From the NCBI GenBank assembly GCA_015075105.1, contig JABTUZ010000002.1:406001-470000 (forward strand): a DNA stretch of 64,000 nucleotides. Direction: 5' to 3'. A program made the translations under genes and the position numbers. This document shows positions 1 through 9,436 of the stretch, piece after piece (position 1 is the stretch's first letter; each line of letters begins with the position of its first letter). The notes under the pieces are model-generated. The model saw only the letters and a program-made list of their open reading frames with translations, was not told the origin of the DNA and did not search any database. The DNA is from Leptospiraceae bacterium (GTDB lineage: Bacteria; Spirochaetota; Leptospiria; Leptospirales; Leptospiraceae).

Positions 1-734
1 TAAAAGAAACTAAAAAGAAACTCAAACTAATTCAATACAAAGTAAAAAGTGGAGAAACTTTATCTGGGATCGCAACAAGGTTTAAAGTTTCAATGGATTC
101 CATTGCCGGTTCATCTAATATAAAATTAGAAGACAAACTCGCATCAGGACAAATATTAAGCATTCCGAATAAGCAGGGACTTTTGTACAAATTAAAAAAG
201 GGTGACACATTAGCAAAAGTTGCCAACTATTACAAAGTTGGAATTGAAGATATTGTCGAAGAAAATAAACTCAAAGAATCCGATTTCTTTTCTGTTGGGC
301 AAAAACTTTTTCTACCGGGTGCTGTTATTCCAGAAATCGTAAAATGGGTGTCACCGGTATCTTCAAGAATAATTACTTCAGGCTATGGGTGGAGAAGTTA
401 TCCAAAATCACAATTCCACGATGCTTTAGATTTGCGTGCAAAGTATGAGCCTGTGAAAGCTGCACGTAGTGGAAGAGTGATTTATAGCGGGTGGATGGGC
501 GGTTACGGAAACGCTGTTGTTATAGAGCATAACGAAGACATGAAAACTTTATACGCTCACAACTCAAAACTATACGTCAGGCAAGGTGAGTATATTAGTG
601 CCGGGAAAATAATTTCTCAATCCGGTTGTACAGGTTTTTGTTTTGGGCCTCACTTGCATTTTGAAATTATTAAAAATGGAAAAAGTGTTAATCCCGGAAA
701 ATTTTTAAAAGGCCTTGTAAAAAGAAAACACTAA
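1..734 (+). CDS. LysM / M23 (LytM) cell-wall endopeptidase, 5' end outside window
   Basis: The open frame continues to the left edge (first full codon at base 3), so the ATG at 93 is internal. A LysM repeat is cut by the edge (YKVKSGETLSGIA, bases about 42-80). A second LysM (YKLKKGDTLAKVANYYKV) follows, then a C-terminal M23 peptidase domain. The zinc and catalytic residues are present: HDALD (HxxxD), YAHNSK and GPHLHFEI. Known role of the family: hydrolysis of peptidoglycan peptide cross-links in the periplasm, with LysM binding glycan. All active-site residues are intact, so it is probably a true hydrolase and not a degenerate activator of the EnvC type. The hydrolase lipoprotein gene starts 11 bases downstream, so the three + strand genes may be co-transcribed. 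The export signal lies outside the window. Confidence 0.93.
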   Translation, partial: KETKKKLKLIQYKVKSGETLSGIATRFKVSMDSIAGSSNIKLEDKLASGQILSIPNKQGLLYKLKKGDTLAKVANYYKVGIEDIVEENKLKESDFFSVGQKLFLPGAVIPEIVKWVSPVSSRIITSGYGWRSYPKSQFHDALDLRAKYEPVKAARSGRVIYSGWMGGYGNAVVIEHNEDMKTLYAHNSKLYVRQGEYISAGKIISQSGCTGFCFGPHLHFEIIKNGKSVNPGKFLKGLVKRKH

Positions 735-745
735 AACAATACATC

Positions 746-1822
746 TTGAGAATATTTTACTTTTTCTTTATTTTAACTTTATTATTTAATTGTAAAACTA
801 CATTTGAATTAGGAAAAGAAATCTCTAATAGACTTTCTCAACCTTTTGACGAAACAAAATCTATTGAAGTCTTTTTTACTACTTCTCGCAAGACAACCGA
901 TCTGAATCCTTCATGTTCCAATTCTTACTTTACCACAAATTTTGAAAATAAAGAAAAGTATGGATTTTGCAAGGTGAACGTTCCAATTGAACATGAGATT
1001 GGAGCAATTGATTCTAATCCTTCTGGAGATTCTCAAAAGTTTTTCAAATTTGAGAAATATTCTTCTTTGAATTCAGAAAATTTATTCAATCAAATCAAAA
1101 ATGATCCATTTAATGAAGTGTTGGTTTTTGTTCATGGATTTAATGTCAAATTTGAAGAAGCAGTTTACCGTGCAGCTCAAATCAAATTTGACGTAAAATT
1201 TCCAGGGAATGTCGTGGTGTATTCTTGGCCTGCTGGTGCAGACGAAGGCTTTTTCAATCAGCTTATGATTCAAGGCACGTATAAAAATAATTTCCAGAAC
1301 GCAATTCACTCAATTTCAGGGTTTAAAAATTTTATAAAGAAATTATACTCTACACAAAAAAAAGTTCATTTAATTGTTCACTCTATGGGTCACCAAGTTG
1401 TTTTGCCCGGATTGTCTGAACTTGCTGATGAAATGTCAGAGCCTTTTCTCCATGAAGTAATATTCAACGCACCTGATTATGATACTAACGAATTTCAAAA
1501 AATTGTTTCTAAAATAGTAAAATCTTCTAAAAGAGTTACAGTATATTGTTCTCCAAACGACAATGCTCTTGTCGCATCGAGTAAGGTGAATTCCGGTAAA
1601 AGAGTCGGTTCATGCGATAAAATTTCCGGAGTAGAAATGATCAATGTGAACTTAGTTGACTCTCCTGTTTTAGGGATCGGAGGTCTTGGTCACGGATACT
1701 ATTCTTCTCGACCAATTTTAACTGACTTATTTCAAATTCTTTTAGGAATTCCTGCAAACAAAAGATTGTTCATCAGGAAATCAAATCCTAACTCTACAGA
1801 AGATTTTATTCTAAGAAAGTGA
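746..1822 (+). CDS. Lipoprotein alpha/beta hydrolase (DUF900-like)
   Basis: The protein starts at TTG (746) and begins with a short hydrophobic signal ending in LLFNC, a spirochaete-style lipobox, so it is probably a lipid-anchored envelope protein. The core is an alpha/beta hydrolase of the DUF900/COG4782 type. VFVHGFN is the oxyanion-hole strand. IVHSMG is the nucleophile elbow (Ser), with Val where the first elbow Gly usually is. NAPDYD carries a candidate acid and GLGHGYY a candidate His near the C-terminus. The substrate cannot be read from the sequence; members of this family are annotated as predicted esterases. The ribosome-binding site is weak and the gene lies 11 bases behind the M23 gene, which suggests read-through expression. 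Confidence 0.85.
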   Translation: MRIFYFFFILTLLFNCKTTFELGKEISNRLSQPFDETKSIEVFFTTSRKTTDLNPSCSNSYFTTNFENKEKYGFCKVNVPIEHEIGAIDSNPSGDSQKFFKFEKYSSLNSENLFNQIKNDPFNEVLVFVHGFNVKFEEAVYRAAQIKFDVKFPGNVVVYSWPAGADEGFFNQLMIQGTYKNNFQNAIHSISGFKNFIKKLYSTQKKVHLIVHSMGHQVVLPGLSELADEMSEPFLHEVIFNAPDYDTNEFQKIVSKIVKSSKRVTVYCSPNDNALVASSKVNSGKRVGSCDKISGVEMINVNLVDSPVLGIGGLGHGYYSSRPILTDLFQILLGIPANKRLFIRKSNPNSTEDFILRK

Positions 1823-1837
1823 GGAGGACTGCTCACT

Positions 1838-2653
1838 GTGAAATACTTACTCATACTCATCGTATTTCTAACTTCGTGTAAAACCTTTGTATCGGTAAAT
1901 CGACTTCCTGACGATTCTATTCGAATTTGTTTTTGGAATGTAAAAAATCTTTCAGAAGGAGGATTAAAAAGAAAGACTAAAGGAGCTTATATTTTAGACT
2001 TTGCAAAAAAATGCGATATAATTGCTTTTATGGAGATTCGATCTGCAAATATCAATATGGCAGAAGAAATTTCTAAAGAGTTTGAGAATATCGGTGAAGA
2101 ATACACATGTATCGAAGGTAATCCAAAAGGTAAAGTTGATACAAAAAGAAAAGAAAAATATCTTGCTTGTGCTAATATAAAAGTAACCGAATTGGACAAG
2201 AGTGAATTTTTAGATGAAGAAAAAGATTTTGTAAGAGCTCCTACCTATTTTTTATTTCGATTTAAAGAAATGAAATTTTTACTAGCGCCCTTTCATTCAA
2301 CTCCAGGAGATTCTGAAGAGCTTACAAAATTCCAAAAAGTTATCGACTTTGCATATCAAAAATATTCAGATAGAAGAGCCTTTTTCGGAGGAGATTTTAA
2401 TACCGGAACAAATTACCAAACTGAAAATTTTGTTGGAAATCTAAACTACTTCAAAATTTTAAAGCAATTAATCGAAGAGCCGACTACTTTTGCAAACCAA
2501 AAACACGACTTAATTTTTACTGATCGAGCGACTGCAATCAAATGCAAGGGAAAAGTTTGGAGACTCGACAAATTATTCACTGATTTAGAAGAAAGAAAGG
2601 ATTTTGAAAAAATTTCTGATCATTTTCCTGTTTCGATTGATTGTAAATTTTAA
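1838..2653 (+). CDS. Lipoprotein of the endonuclease/exonuclease/phosphatase (EEP, DNase I-like) fold
   Basis: The GTG start at 1838 is fixed by a strong GAGGAGG ribosome-binding site at 1821-1827. The signal peptide ends at VFLTSC, a lipobox, so this is a lipoprotein. The EEP-fold metal and catalytic motifs are present in order: CFWNVKNL (Asn), AFMEIRS (Glu), FGGDFNTG (Asp and Asn) and ISDHFPVS (Asp-His) near the C-terminus. The complete motif set implies an active Mg-dependent phosphodiesterase. DNA, RNA, nucleotides or a phospholipid head group are all possible substrates. It lies in tandem with another lipoprotein hydrolase and a peptidoglycan hydrolase, which suggests a set of envelope-exposed hydrolytic enzymes. 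Its stop overlaps the stop of malQ on the other strand by 4 bases. Confidence 0.88.
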   Translation: MKYLLILIVFLTSCKTFVSVNRLPDDSIRICFWNVKNLSEGGLKRKTKGAYILDFAKKCDIIAFMEIRSANINMAEEISKEFENIGEEYTCIEGNPKGKVDTKRKEKYLACANIKVTELDKSEFLDEEKDFVRAPTYFLFRFKEMKFLLAPFHSTPGDSEELTKFQKVIDFAYQKYSDRRAFFGGDFNTGTNYQTENFVGNLNYFKILKQLIEEPTTFANQKHDLIFTDRATAIKCKGKVWRLDKLFTDLEERKDFEKISDHFPVSIDCKF

Positions 2654-4401
2654 TTAAGTCTTTTGCTTTTTTTCACTATTTTTTTAATCTTTGAATTTAA
2701 TATATCTTCGTGTAGTAAATCTTCCAGAAAAAAAGAAAATCTATAGCTCCAGTTCTCTTCCTCCGGGGTTCCCGGTATATTTATTCTGTGTTTGTTTGGT
2801 TTTTGGAACAAGTGTTTCTTTGTATTTTCTAATCTACAAATTTTTCCTTCAAATAAAAAGTCGTGCAATAAATTTATTGAAAAAATACTTTTGGTGGATA
2901 AACTAATTTCAAGAAGTCTTTCTATAATCTGGTGAATTGTATAGTCTTCTTTTATCCCTGTGAACTCCATCGCCTTTCTTTTCTCGTCTTCTTTTAATTC
3001 ATTCCACCAAGCAATTCCAATTGATGTATCATGTACAGATAATGAGGATACAGCGTTTTCTCTGTAGTCTTGAGGTCGAATATAACTTCCATCAGAAAAT
3101 GATCGAGTCCATCTTATAATATCAAGACCGATAATTTTTTTTTCATGAATGCTGTCTCGTACAAATTCGGGGACTACTCCCAAGTCTTCTGCACACGGTA
3201 GCATGTTGGAGTTATGCATTAAAAAATCTAATATCTCTTCTCCATTTTTTCTCCAATTAGATTCGTCTTTTTCTAAATGTTTAACTGATAGCTCGTATAA
3301 TTTTCTTTTTGTATCTTCTTCAAAAGAATTGTATTCTTTTGATAAATAAAAATCCCAATGAAATGCAAATTTGCCTTTAGAAAATTCATAAATGATTTTC
3401 TTTTTTACGAATTCTTTTGGGTCTAAATGTACTTCTTTAAATTCTTCTACACTGGCTCCTGTTTGGGGGTGAAAGTAACCCATTCGAGCTTTTTTAACTT
3501 TTATCGGTACTGCCCAAATTCTGTACATACCTAAGACATGATCAATTCTATATAGATGATAAAAATTTTCAATATATTGAATTCTATCCTTCCACCAACT
3601 AAAGTTTTCTTTCTTCATTGCATTCCAATTGATTACAGGAAAACCCCAATTTTGCCCATCCGCAGAAAAAGCATCCGGAGGTGCACCTGAGTTTAAACTC
3701 AAATCAAACAAATGAGTTTTCTCCCATACATCAGCACTATTTCCAGAAGTTAAAATCGGCATATCCCCTTTTAAATAAACACCGATACTTTCTAAATACT
3801 TTTTTATTTCTTTCAATTGTTCGAATGCAACTTTTTGCATCCAAATCTGAAAATAAAAATCTTCTTCATTCGTTTTAATAACTTTTTTACAAAGTGCTTC
3901 TGAATATTTTGAATCTTTCCCCCATTCACTCCAATGCTTGCCAAGATTTTTTTCATAGAGTATTTTAAATACTCCAAAGGAATTCAAAAAATTATGCTCA
4001 TTCAAAAATTTGTCCAACTCCTTTTTTAATTTTGGGTTGTACTTTTTTAAGAAATGATATTTTAAAATTTTCAATTTGAGTTCTTTAATTCTATTATGGT
4101 TGATTTTTAAAGTTTTTATTCTATCTGATCTGGAAGTGCGATTAATTCCAAGCATATACAAAGAAATATAAATCGGATCAACCGCAAATGCTGAAATTGA
4201 ACTGTAAGGACTTTTGCCATAACCTAAATCATTCAAAGGCAAAATCTGAATAATGGATAACCCACACTGCTTCGCCCAATCACCAAACAATTTTAATGAA
4301 TGAATATCTCCGGATTCAAATGAATTCTTGGTTAGAATAGATAATAATGGAACGGACACTCCTGCTCGACGAACTTTGAGTTTGCTAAACTTGTCTTTCA
4401 T
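2650..4401 (-). CDS. malQ: 4-alpha-glucanotransferase (amylomaltase)
   Basis: A 583-residue GH77 enzyme that transfers alpha-1,4-glucan segments between maltodextrins in the cytoplasm. The GH77 catalytic residues are visible: the nucleophile in YRIDHVLGMYR (Asp287), the acid/base in CAEDLGVVP (Glu405) and the stabilising Asp in SVHDTSIG (Asp458). The early SPYSSISAFA stretch is also typical. The length fits the family. It lies immediately downstream of ddl on the minus strand; the ddl stop and malQ start overlap by 4 bases, so the two are probably transcribed together although the pathways are unrelated. No glycogen synthase or phosphorylase is nearby. Confidence 0.95.
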   Translation of the reverse strand: MKDKFSKLKVRRAGVSVPLLSILTKNSFESGDIHSLKLFGDWAKQCGLSIIQILPLNDLGYGKSPYSSISAFAVDPIYISLYMLGINRTSRSDRIKTLKINHNRIKELKLKILKYHFLKKYNPKLKKELDKFLNEHNFLNSFGVFKILYEKNLGKHWSEWGKDSKYSEALCKKVIKTNEEDFYFQIWMQKVAFEQLKEIKKYLESIGVYLKGDMPILTSGNSADVWEKTHLFDLSLNSGAPPDAFSADGQNWGFPVINWNAMKKENFSWWKDRIQYIENFYHLYRIDHVLGMYRIWAVPIKVKKARMGYFHPQTGASVEEFKEVHLDPKEFVKKKIIYEFSKGKFAFHWDFYLSKEYNSFEEDTKRKLYELSVKHLEKDESNWRKNGEEILDFLMHNSNMLPCAEDLGVVPEFVRDSIHEKKIIGLDIIRWTRSFSDGSYIRPQDYRENAVSSLSVHDTSIGIAWWNELKEDEKRKAMEFTGIKEDYTIHQIIERLLEISLSTKSIFSINLLHDFLFEGKICRLENTKKHLFQKPNKHRINIPGTPEEENWSYRFSFFLEDLLHEDILNSKIKKIVKKSKRLN

Positions 4402-5459
4402 GTATTACTCCATAACGCTCTTTCTATTAAATTATCTAAAAAAACTTCCATTGTGAGTCCCACGCATTTTATTTGTTGAGGAAGAATGCTTGTCTCCGTC
4501 ATACCGGGGAGAGTATTTGTCTCAAGGATATAAGGAGTGTCTCCACACAATATAAAGTCAGTTCTGGAATATCCGACACAACCTAATAGTGTGTGGGCTT
4601 GAAGAGAGCCGAGTTGAATTTTATTCATCAAATCTTCTGAAATTTCTGCGGGTGTAATTTCTTTACTTCCACCAATTTTATATTTTGCTTCATAATCAAA
4701 AAATTCATTACTTGGAATAATTTCTGTGGCAGGAAGAGCAAAAGGGATGAATTGATTGTTTATTTTTTTTTCAATTACTCCACAAGAAAATTCTCTACCT
4801 GATACAAATTCTTGCAAAAGTATTTTTTCTTCTTTTTGGAATAATTCTTTTAATTTAGAATACAATTCATCTTGAGTAAAAACCTTCCCTATCCCAACAC
4901 TTGATCCACCCAGAGTTGGCTTTACAAAAATAGGAAATTGTAAATTTATTTTTTCTACATGAAAATCAATTGATTCAAATTCTCCTTTTGTTATTTCTAA
5001 AAAATTAGCAACGTTTAGTTTAGAATTTTTGAAAAGAATATTGGCTCTATATTTGTCCATGGCAAGTGACGAAGCCAAGATATCTGAACCGGTAAACGGA
5101 ATTCTGTAAGATTTTAGAAGTCCTTGGATTGTTCCATCTTCTCCTTCTCCACCGTGCAAGCCAAGAATAACTAAATCACAATTTATTTTTTCAATACTAA
5201 TAGAATTACTTGAAACGATAGAATTCTTTTTTTTAAATTCAGAAAAAAATTTTTCAGAATTAATCTCTTTGGAGTCTATAGGAGGTAAATAGTTTTCAAA
5301 AGACTCAGGAATAACCCAATTTCCCTTCTTATCTATTGGTATAATTTTTATATCGTATTTATCACGAAGTAAAGTTTTGAATATGAAAGCCCCGGTCAAT
5401 AAAGATATCTCGTGCTCGGTGGACATACCACCCATTAAAATTGCGACTTTTTTTTTCAT
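4398..5459 (-). CDS. ddl: D-alanine--D-alanine ligase
   Basis: ATP-grasp enzyme making D-Ala-D-Ala for peptidoglycan. The N-terminus KKKVAILMGGMSTEHEISL is the standard Ddl opening, so I place the start at the ATG at 5459. An in-frame ATG at 5519 would add 20 residues with no family counterpart. Motifs seen: HGGEGEDGTIQG, FTGSDILASSLAMDK, the glycine-rich ATP-grasp loop KPTLGGSSVGI, and the metal and D-Ala2 binding end LETNTLPGMTETS. HGG replaces the more common HGP before GEDG; otherwise the catalytic framework looks complete. It overlaps malQ by 4 bases downstream. A 266-base intergenic stretch separates it from the divergent lipoprotein/TonB-receptor unit. Confidence 0.95.
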   Translation of the reverse strand: MKKKVAILMGGMSTEHEISLLTGAFIFKTLLRDKYDIKIIPIDKKGNWVIPESFENYLPPIDSKEINSEKFFSEFKKKNSIVSSNSISIEKINCDLVILGLHGGEGEDGTIQGLLKSYRIPFTGSDILASSLAMDKYRANILFKNSKLNVANFLEITKGEFESIDFHVEKINLQFPIFVKPTLGGSSVGIGKVFTQDELYSKLKELFQKEEKILLQEFVSGREFSCGVIEKKINNQFIPFALPATEIIPSNEFFDYEAKYKIGGSKEITPAEISEDLMNKIQLGSLQAHTLLGCVGYSRTDFILCGDTPYILETNTLPGMTETSILPQQIKCVGLTMEVFLDNLIERALWSNT

Positions 5460-5725
5460 AATAGAAAAGACTTCTTTTAGTTTATCATTTGCAAGATTAT
5501 TTTTTAGCTTAGAATACATAATAATTCAAATTTGAAAGTTTCTCAAGAATTTTTTTGACTCAATTATTCCCTTTTTACAGTTGCTTGTACTTGCGTTAGT
5601 GTAGCATAGAAAGGTTTTTTAGGTGCGTTATTTTTAAAATAGACTTTTAAATATATTGAAAATGAGATTGGCTAAAAAGCATAGTCTAAAAAACTCTTCA
5701 GGCAATACCAAATATAACTTATAAA

Positions 5726-6034
5726 ATGAAACTGATTTTTAAACTTGTAGCTGATAAACAATTATTCCAAATTTTATGGAAAACTCTAATTTTTATAATT
5801 CTATTTTCGATAAATTGTTGTTATGATAACAATCGAATTCAAGAATATGATATAAATCGAAGAATTCAAGTTTTAATCGAAGCTAAAGCGAAAGAATGTA
5901 ACAACAGACCTTCCTACCCTCTATTTTTTACCAAAGAGAGAAGCCCTTCTGAAGTTGAAAAATGCGAAGTAGATATGATTTTAAAAACCTGCCCTTTCAA
6001 TTCCTATCCTTGGAGCTGTGTAAGAATATTTTGA
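5726..6034 (+). CDS. Small Cys-containing lipoprotein upstream of TonB-dependent receptor
   Basis: 102 residues. A hydrophobic segment (LWKTLIFIILFSINC) ends at a Cys-Cys pair, which reads as a lipoprotein signal with an unusually long N-region. The mature part is short, with four Cys after the lipobox pair. I do not recognise the family. Its stop codon (TGA 6032-6034) overlaps a TTG start (6031) of the receptor gene in a TTGA arrangement, so translation of the two is probably coupled. The context suggests an accessory envelope partner of the receptor, which is inference. The coding status is supported mainly by the lipobox and the coupling. Confidence 0.6.
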   Translation: MKLIFKLVADKQLFQILWKTLIFIILFSINCCYDNNRIQEYDINRRIQVLIEAKAKECNNRPSYPLFFTKERSPSEVEKCEVDMILKTCPFNSYPWSCVRIF

Positions 6035-8685
6035 AAATAGCGATAACCTTATTCACTTTTTTATTTACAAATTTTGGAATTTTTTCCCAATCAGTAAAAA
6101 TTTCCGGTTCTATTTTCATAATAGATAGAGCAACAAATTTACCCATACCCGACACACCGGTTATTATTAAAGAGGCAGGAAAATACTACACTACAAATTC
6201 TAATGGAATTATAAAATACGAAGTTTCAAAATTAGGCCACTACACAATCCGAATTGTAAGATCAGGCAAAGTTGAAGTCTTTCAAAAAGAAATTACTTAC
6301 GACGGCCAAAAGTTTACAATCTTTGTAAATGAAGTTATTGAAAAGGGTGGAATAGAAGTACTAGGAGAAAAAGATAAAACAAAACTTTCGAGATACACTC
6401 TTGGGCACGATGAAATCAAAAGACTTCCCGGTGTGTCGGGAGATTCTTTAAAAGCAATTCAAACTCTTCCCGGTGTTTCCCCCGGAATTCCTATCGGGCT
6501 TGGTCCAAGTTCCTTTTCTAATATTTCTATTTCAGGTCAACCTTACAGAAATAGCGACAGAGGGGATATTGTATTTAGAGGTGCTGGCACAAGAGCAAAC
6601 CAATACTACTTCGATGGATTTCTTGTAAGCTATCCTTTTCATTTAGGAAACCAATCTTCTGTTTTTAATAACAACATCATCAAATCATTCGATATTTATT
6701 CTGGTGCATATTCAGCAAGGTACGGATACGCTACAGGAGGAATCATCAATATTGAAGGTAAAGACGAAGTGAAAAAAAACAGTGCTACTGTAAATATCAA
6801 TATGTTTCTATCCGATGCAATGGTGGAAGGTAAGTTATCCGACAAGGCTTACATAATCGCAGCAACAAGAAAATCTTATCCAAATGTTACATTATTAAAA
6901 TTATATCCAGAAGGGATTCCGCCTAACGCAAAGTACGCAAATTATGAAGACTACCAATTCAAAACCGGTTGGGAATTTGCTCCGGGTCATAAAATTTTAT
7001 TAGCGAGTTTTGGTGCAAGAGATATGCAAAAATATACTAAAGCAGTAGCCGAATTTGAAAATGAAAACTACGGAGAAAAAGATTCACGCCCCCCCATAGG
7101 CTTAGATAGAAGATTTAGAACAGATGGGTTTCGCTACACTTTCCAGCCTAACACCCGAATTCAAAATACTTTTAGTATTTCAAGAAATCACTTTCAGGAA
7201 TTTTTTGAAGTCAAAATACAAAACCCTATGACAGCAGAAAATATTTTTGGTCTGGAAAATGTAACTACTCAAACTATTGTTTTTGCTGAAGAAAGACTAA
7301 GTGTAGAATTGTTTAAGAATATTTTAAAAGTAGAAGCCGGAGGAAATTATAGAGAAAGAGGAATTACTTTAAAAGCAGAAAATATCTCACAGCAAAATTC
7401 ACAATTTACTAAAGTATTTAACGATCTACTTGATTCCAATCCTATTTTTCGTGCGCTTATTGACGGAGATAAAGCAAAATCAAAAGAAGTCGGGTCATTT
7501 TTAGAATTCAATTTTGAATACAAAGGGTTTAAATTAGTGCCGGGAGTAAGAAGTGACTATTATAATTTAGCAGGTCAAAGAGAAGTTAGCCCCAGACTAT
7601 CCTCATCCTATACAATCGACTCTACAAAAACTACATTCCTTGCAGGAGGAAGTATTCACCATAACGCACCCCCAAATATAGAGCAAATCTCATCCAGAGT
7701 CGGCAATTCAAATTTAAAAATGGAAAAAGCTGAACATCTTGCCGGAGGAATCAACCAAGAGATTGGAGATAAATGGTTATTAAAAATAGAAGGATTTAGA
7801 AATATTTATTCTAATTTAGTTGTTTCAGACAACTTTATTCAAAATCCATTCGCGATCAACGATGAACCAAGAGATCTAATTCAAAGAACAAATTATGTAT
7901 TAAGAAACCCGCTTGTAACAAAATCTTTATATTATTCAAATTCAGGCACAGGTTTTTCTGAAGGTGTAGAAATACTTTTAAAGAAAAGTAAAACACCAAC
8001 AGTCAAAGGTTGGTTTGGTTGGATTTCTTATACAAACTCAATCACAAAAAGAAATAACCATCAAGCACGATACGAGCAAAGCGAAAACTCAAAACGAAAC
8101 CTATTGAATTCTTCAAGAAAACTTCTTGCCCAAACTAAAATCGGCACAAATTACATTAACTATTACGATGACAATAATCTTGAGCTGATTTATGATAACG
8201 ACAAAACAGAATATTATGACTTAGATAGGACTCATATCCTAAATATGATTTTTGGTTGGAAAATAAACTCAGACTGGCAAGTCGGAGGAAGATTTAGGTA
8301 TGCAACTAACGTCCCAATTACTCCGATTACCGGCTCTAACAGAATGAATCCAGCCTCTACTTTTGGTTTAAATCTATACATGCCTGAGTACTCTAAAGAT
8401 TATAATTCTTACAGATACCTACCGATTCATCAAATGGATATTCGAATAGATAAATTTTTTAATTTTGAGTGGGGATATATGAATATGTATCTTGAGTTTG
8501 TAAACCTATATGGAAAAAGAAATATAGTTAGTGAAGAATTTCAAAATACAAAACCCTATTTAAAAAATTCTAATCCATCTCCTACTTACGATACTACAAA
8601 CTCTCCATACATTCAGAGTCCTGTAAGAGGAGGACATTTAATGTATCTACCGTTAATAAATTTTGGATTAGAGGCAAAATTTTGA
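6031..8685 (+). CDS. TonB-dependent outer-membrane receptor with N-terminal carboxypeptidase-regulatory-like domain
   Basis: About 884 residues when started at TTG 6031, giving a clean signal peptide KIAITLFTFLFTNFGIFSQ. The frame stays open to an ATG at 5962, but that adds about 23 residues before the signal. Domains: a CarboxypepD_reg-like beta-sandwich (about residues 20-95), a TonB plug (LGHDEIKRLPGVSGDSLKAI, then SISGQPYRNSDRGDIVFRG and YSGAYSARYGYATGGIINIE), then a 22-strand-type barrel rich in alternating aromatics ending LPLINFGLEAKF, with a terminal Phe as usual for outer-membrane proteins. It imports a bulky ligand using TonB energy; the ligand is unknown. No cobalamin or other riboswitch is apparent upstream. 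It is coupled to lipoprotein genes on both sides. Confidence 0.93.
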   Translation: MKIAITLFTFLFTNFGIFSQSVKISGSIFIIDRATNLPIPDTPVIIKEAGKYYTTNSNGIIKYEVSKLGHYTIRIVRSGKVEVFQKEITYDGQKFTIFVNEVIEKGGIEVLGEKDKTKLSRYTLGHDEIKRLPGVSGDSLKAIQTLPGVSPGIPIGLGPSSFSNISISGQPYRNSDRGDIVFRGAGTRANQYYFDGFLVSYPFHLGNQSSVFNNNIIKSFDIYSGAYSARYGYATGGIINIEGKDEVKKNSATVNINMFLSDAMVEGKLSDKAYIIAATRKSYPNVTLLKLYPEGIPPNAKYANYEDYQFKTGWEFAPGHKILLASFGARDMQKYTKAVAEFENENYGEKDSRPPIGLDRRFRTDGFRYTFQPNTRIQNTFSISRNHFQEFFEVKIQNPMTAENIFGLENVTTQTIVFAEERLSVELFKNILKVEAGGNYRERGITLKAENISQQNSQFTKVFNDLLDSNPIFRALIDGDKAKSKEVGSFLEFNFEYKGFKLVPGVRSDYYNLAGQREVSPRLSSSYTIDSTKTTFLAGGSIHHNAPPNIEQISSRVGNSNLKMEKAEHLAGGINQEIGDKWLLKIEGFRNIYSNLVVSDNFIQNPFAINDEPRDLIQRTNYVLRNPLVTKSLYYSNSGTGFSEGVEILLKKSKTPTVKGWFGWISYTNSITKRNNHQARYEQSENSKRNLLNSSRKLLAQTKIGTNYINYYDDNNLELIYDNDKTEYYDLDRTHILNMIFGWKINSDWQVGGRFRYATNVPITPITGSNRMNPASTFGLNLYMPEYSKDYNSYRYLPIHQMDIRIDKFFNFEWGYMNMYLEFVNLYGKRNIVSEEFQNTKPYLKNSNPSPTYDTTNSPYIQSPVRGGHLMYLPLINFGLEAKF

Positions 8686-9419
8686 ACTATTTCGATTATA
8701 AAAGTTTTCTTCTCTTTCTAATTTTGAGTTTTTTATCTTTTTCAATTTTTCAGTGCAATGGAAATGAAAATACCTTTAAAAATCGAGAAAATTCCTACAA
8801 TTTATCTCTACTCTATTTTATTAAAATTCGTTCAGAAGGAAATTGTTTACGAATAGAAACAAAAAATTCCGACATAAAAAATATTTATTGCGACAGAAGA
8901 CCTATGGGAGTTTGCAATTCCAATAACTTAATATATACAAATGAGGAAAAAAATTATAGATTAAAAGAAATTTCAGACTTGAACAAAAAAACCACAGAAT
9001 GTATTAGTTTTATTTTACAATCGGGTGTTTCTACTGAAAAAGTTACTACCGAAAATGAAGAAGATGTTATAAAACAAAACAACTTTTATAAATCTATCGA
9101 ATCCTGTGAGTCCACTCAAATCGCCACCGACTACAATACACTCACTACTTATGACGAATGGATTTTTTTAAATTCGACACTTGGAAAAATTGCAGTAATG
9201 GCAGAGATAGCAAGCATCAATCCATTAAATCAAAGCCTTCAGGACAAGGGTAAAAATTGTTTAAATACAATTTTAACAGATGAAGTTACTGGAATTATAG
9301 ACAACGAAAAAAAGAAACTGATTGAAAATTATCGTAACGGAATAAAAAAATTAAACTTTAACTGTACGTTAGGAGACCCTGGTTCTTTAAATAAATGTTC
9401 AGGTTCTCTCATTTACTAA
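8682..9419 (+). CDS. Lipoprotein coupled to the TonB-dependent receptor
   Basis: 245 residues starting at TTG 8682, overlapping the receptor stop (TGA 8683-8685) in the same TTGA arrangement seen at the receptor's own start. The signal peptide ends in SFSIFQC, a lipobox followed by NGNEN. The mature part contains many Cys (for example EGNCLRIE, YCDRRPMGVC, ECISF, ESCEST, KNCLN, FNCTLG, NKCSG), consistent with disulfide-bonded periplasmic or surface exposure. No domain is recognised. Tight coupling suggests it works with the receptor, for example in ligand capture or plug signalling, but this is inference. A weak hairpin lies in the 59-base gap to the convergent gene. Confidence 0.75.
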   Translation: MNYFDYKSFLLFLILSFLSFSIFQCNGNENTFKNRENSYNLSLLYFIKIRSEGNCLRIETKNSDIKNIYCDRRPMGVCNSNNLIYTNEEKNYRLKEISDLNKKTTECISFILQSGVSTEKVTTENEEDVIKQNNFYKSIESCESTQIATDYNTLTTYDEWIFLNSTLGKIAVMAEIASINPLNQSLQDKGKNCLNTILTDEVTGIIDNEKKKLIENYRNGIKKLNFNCTLGDPGSLNKCSGSLIY

Positions 9420-9436
9420 AAATATAATACCTGACA

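Noticed and set aside
5520-5725. Riboswitch upstream of the TonB-receptor unit
   Set aside because: I looked for cobalamin, TPP and other conserved boxes; none was found in this A+T-rich stretch.
5962-6030. ATG 5962 as start of the TonB-dependent receptor
   Set aside because: It places about 23 residues before the signal sequence and lies inside the preceding lipoprotein gene. TTG 6031 forms a stop/start overlap and a proper signal peptide.
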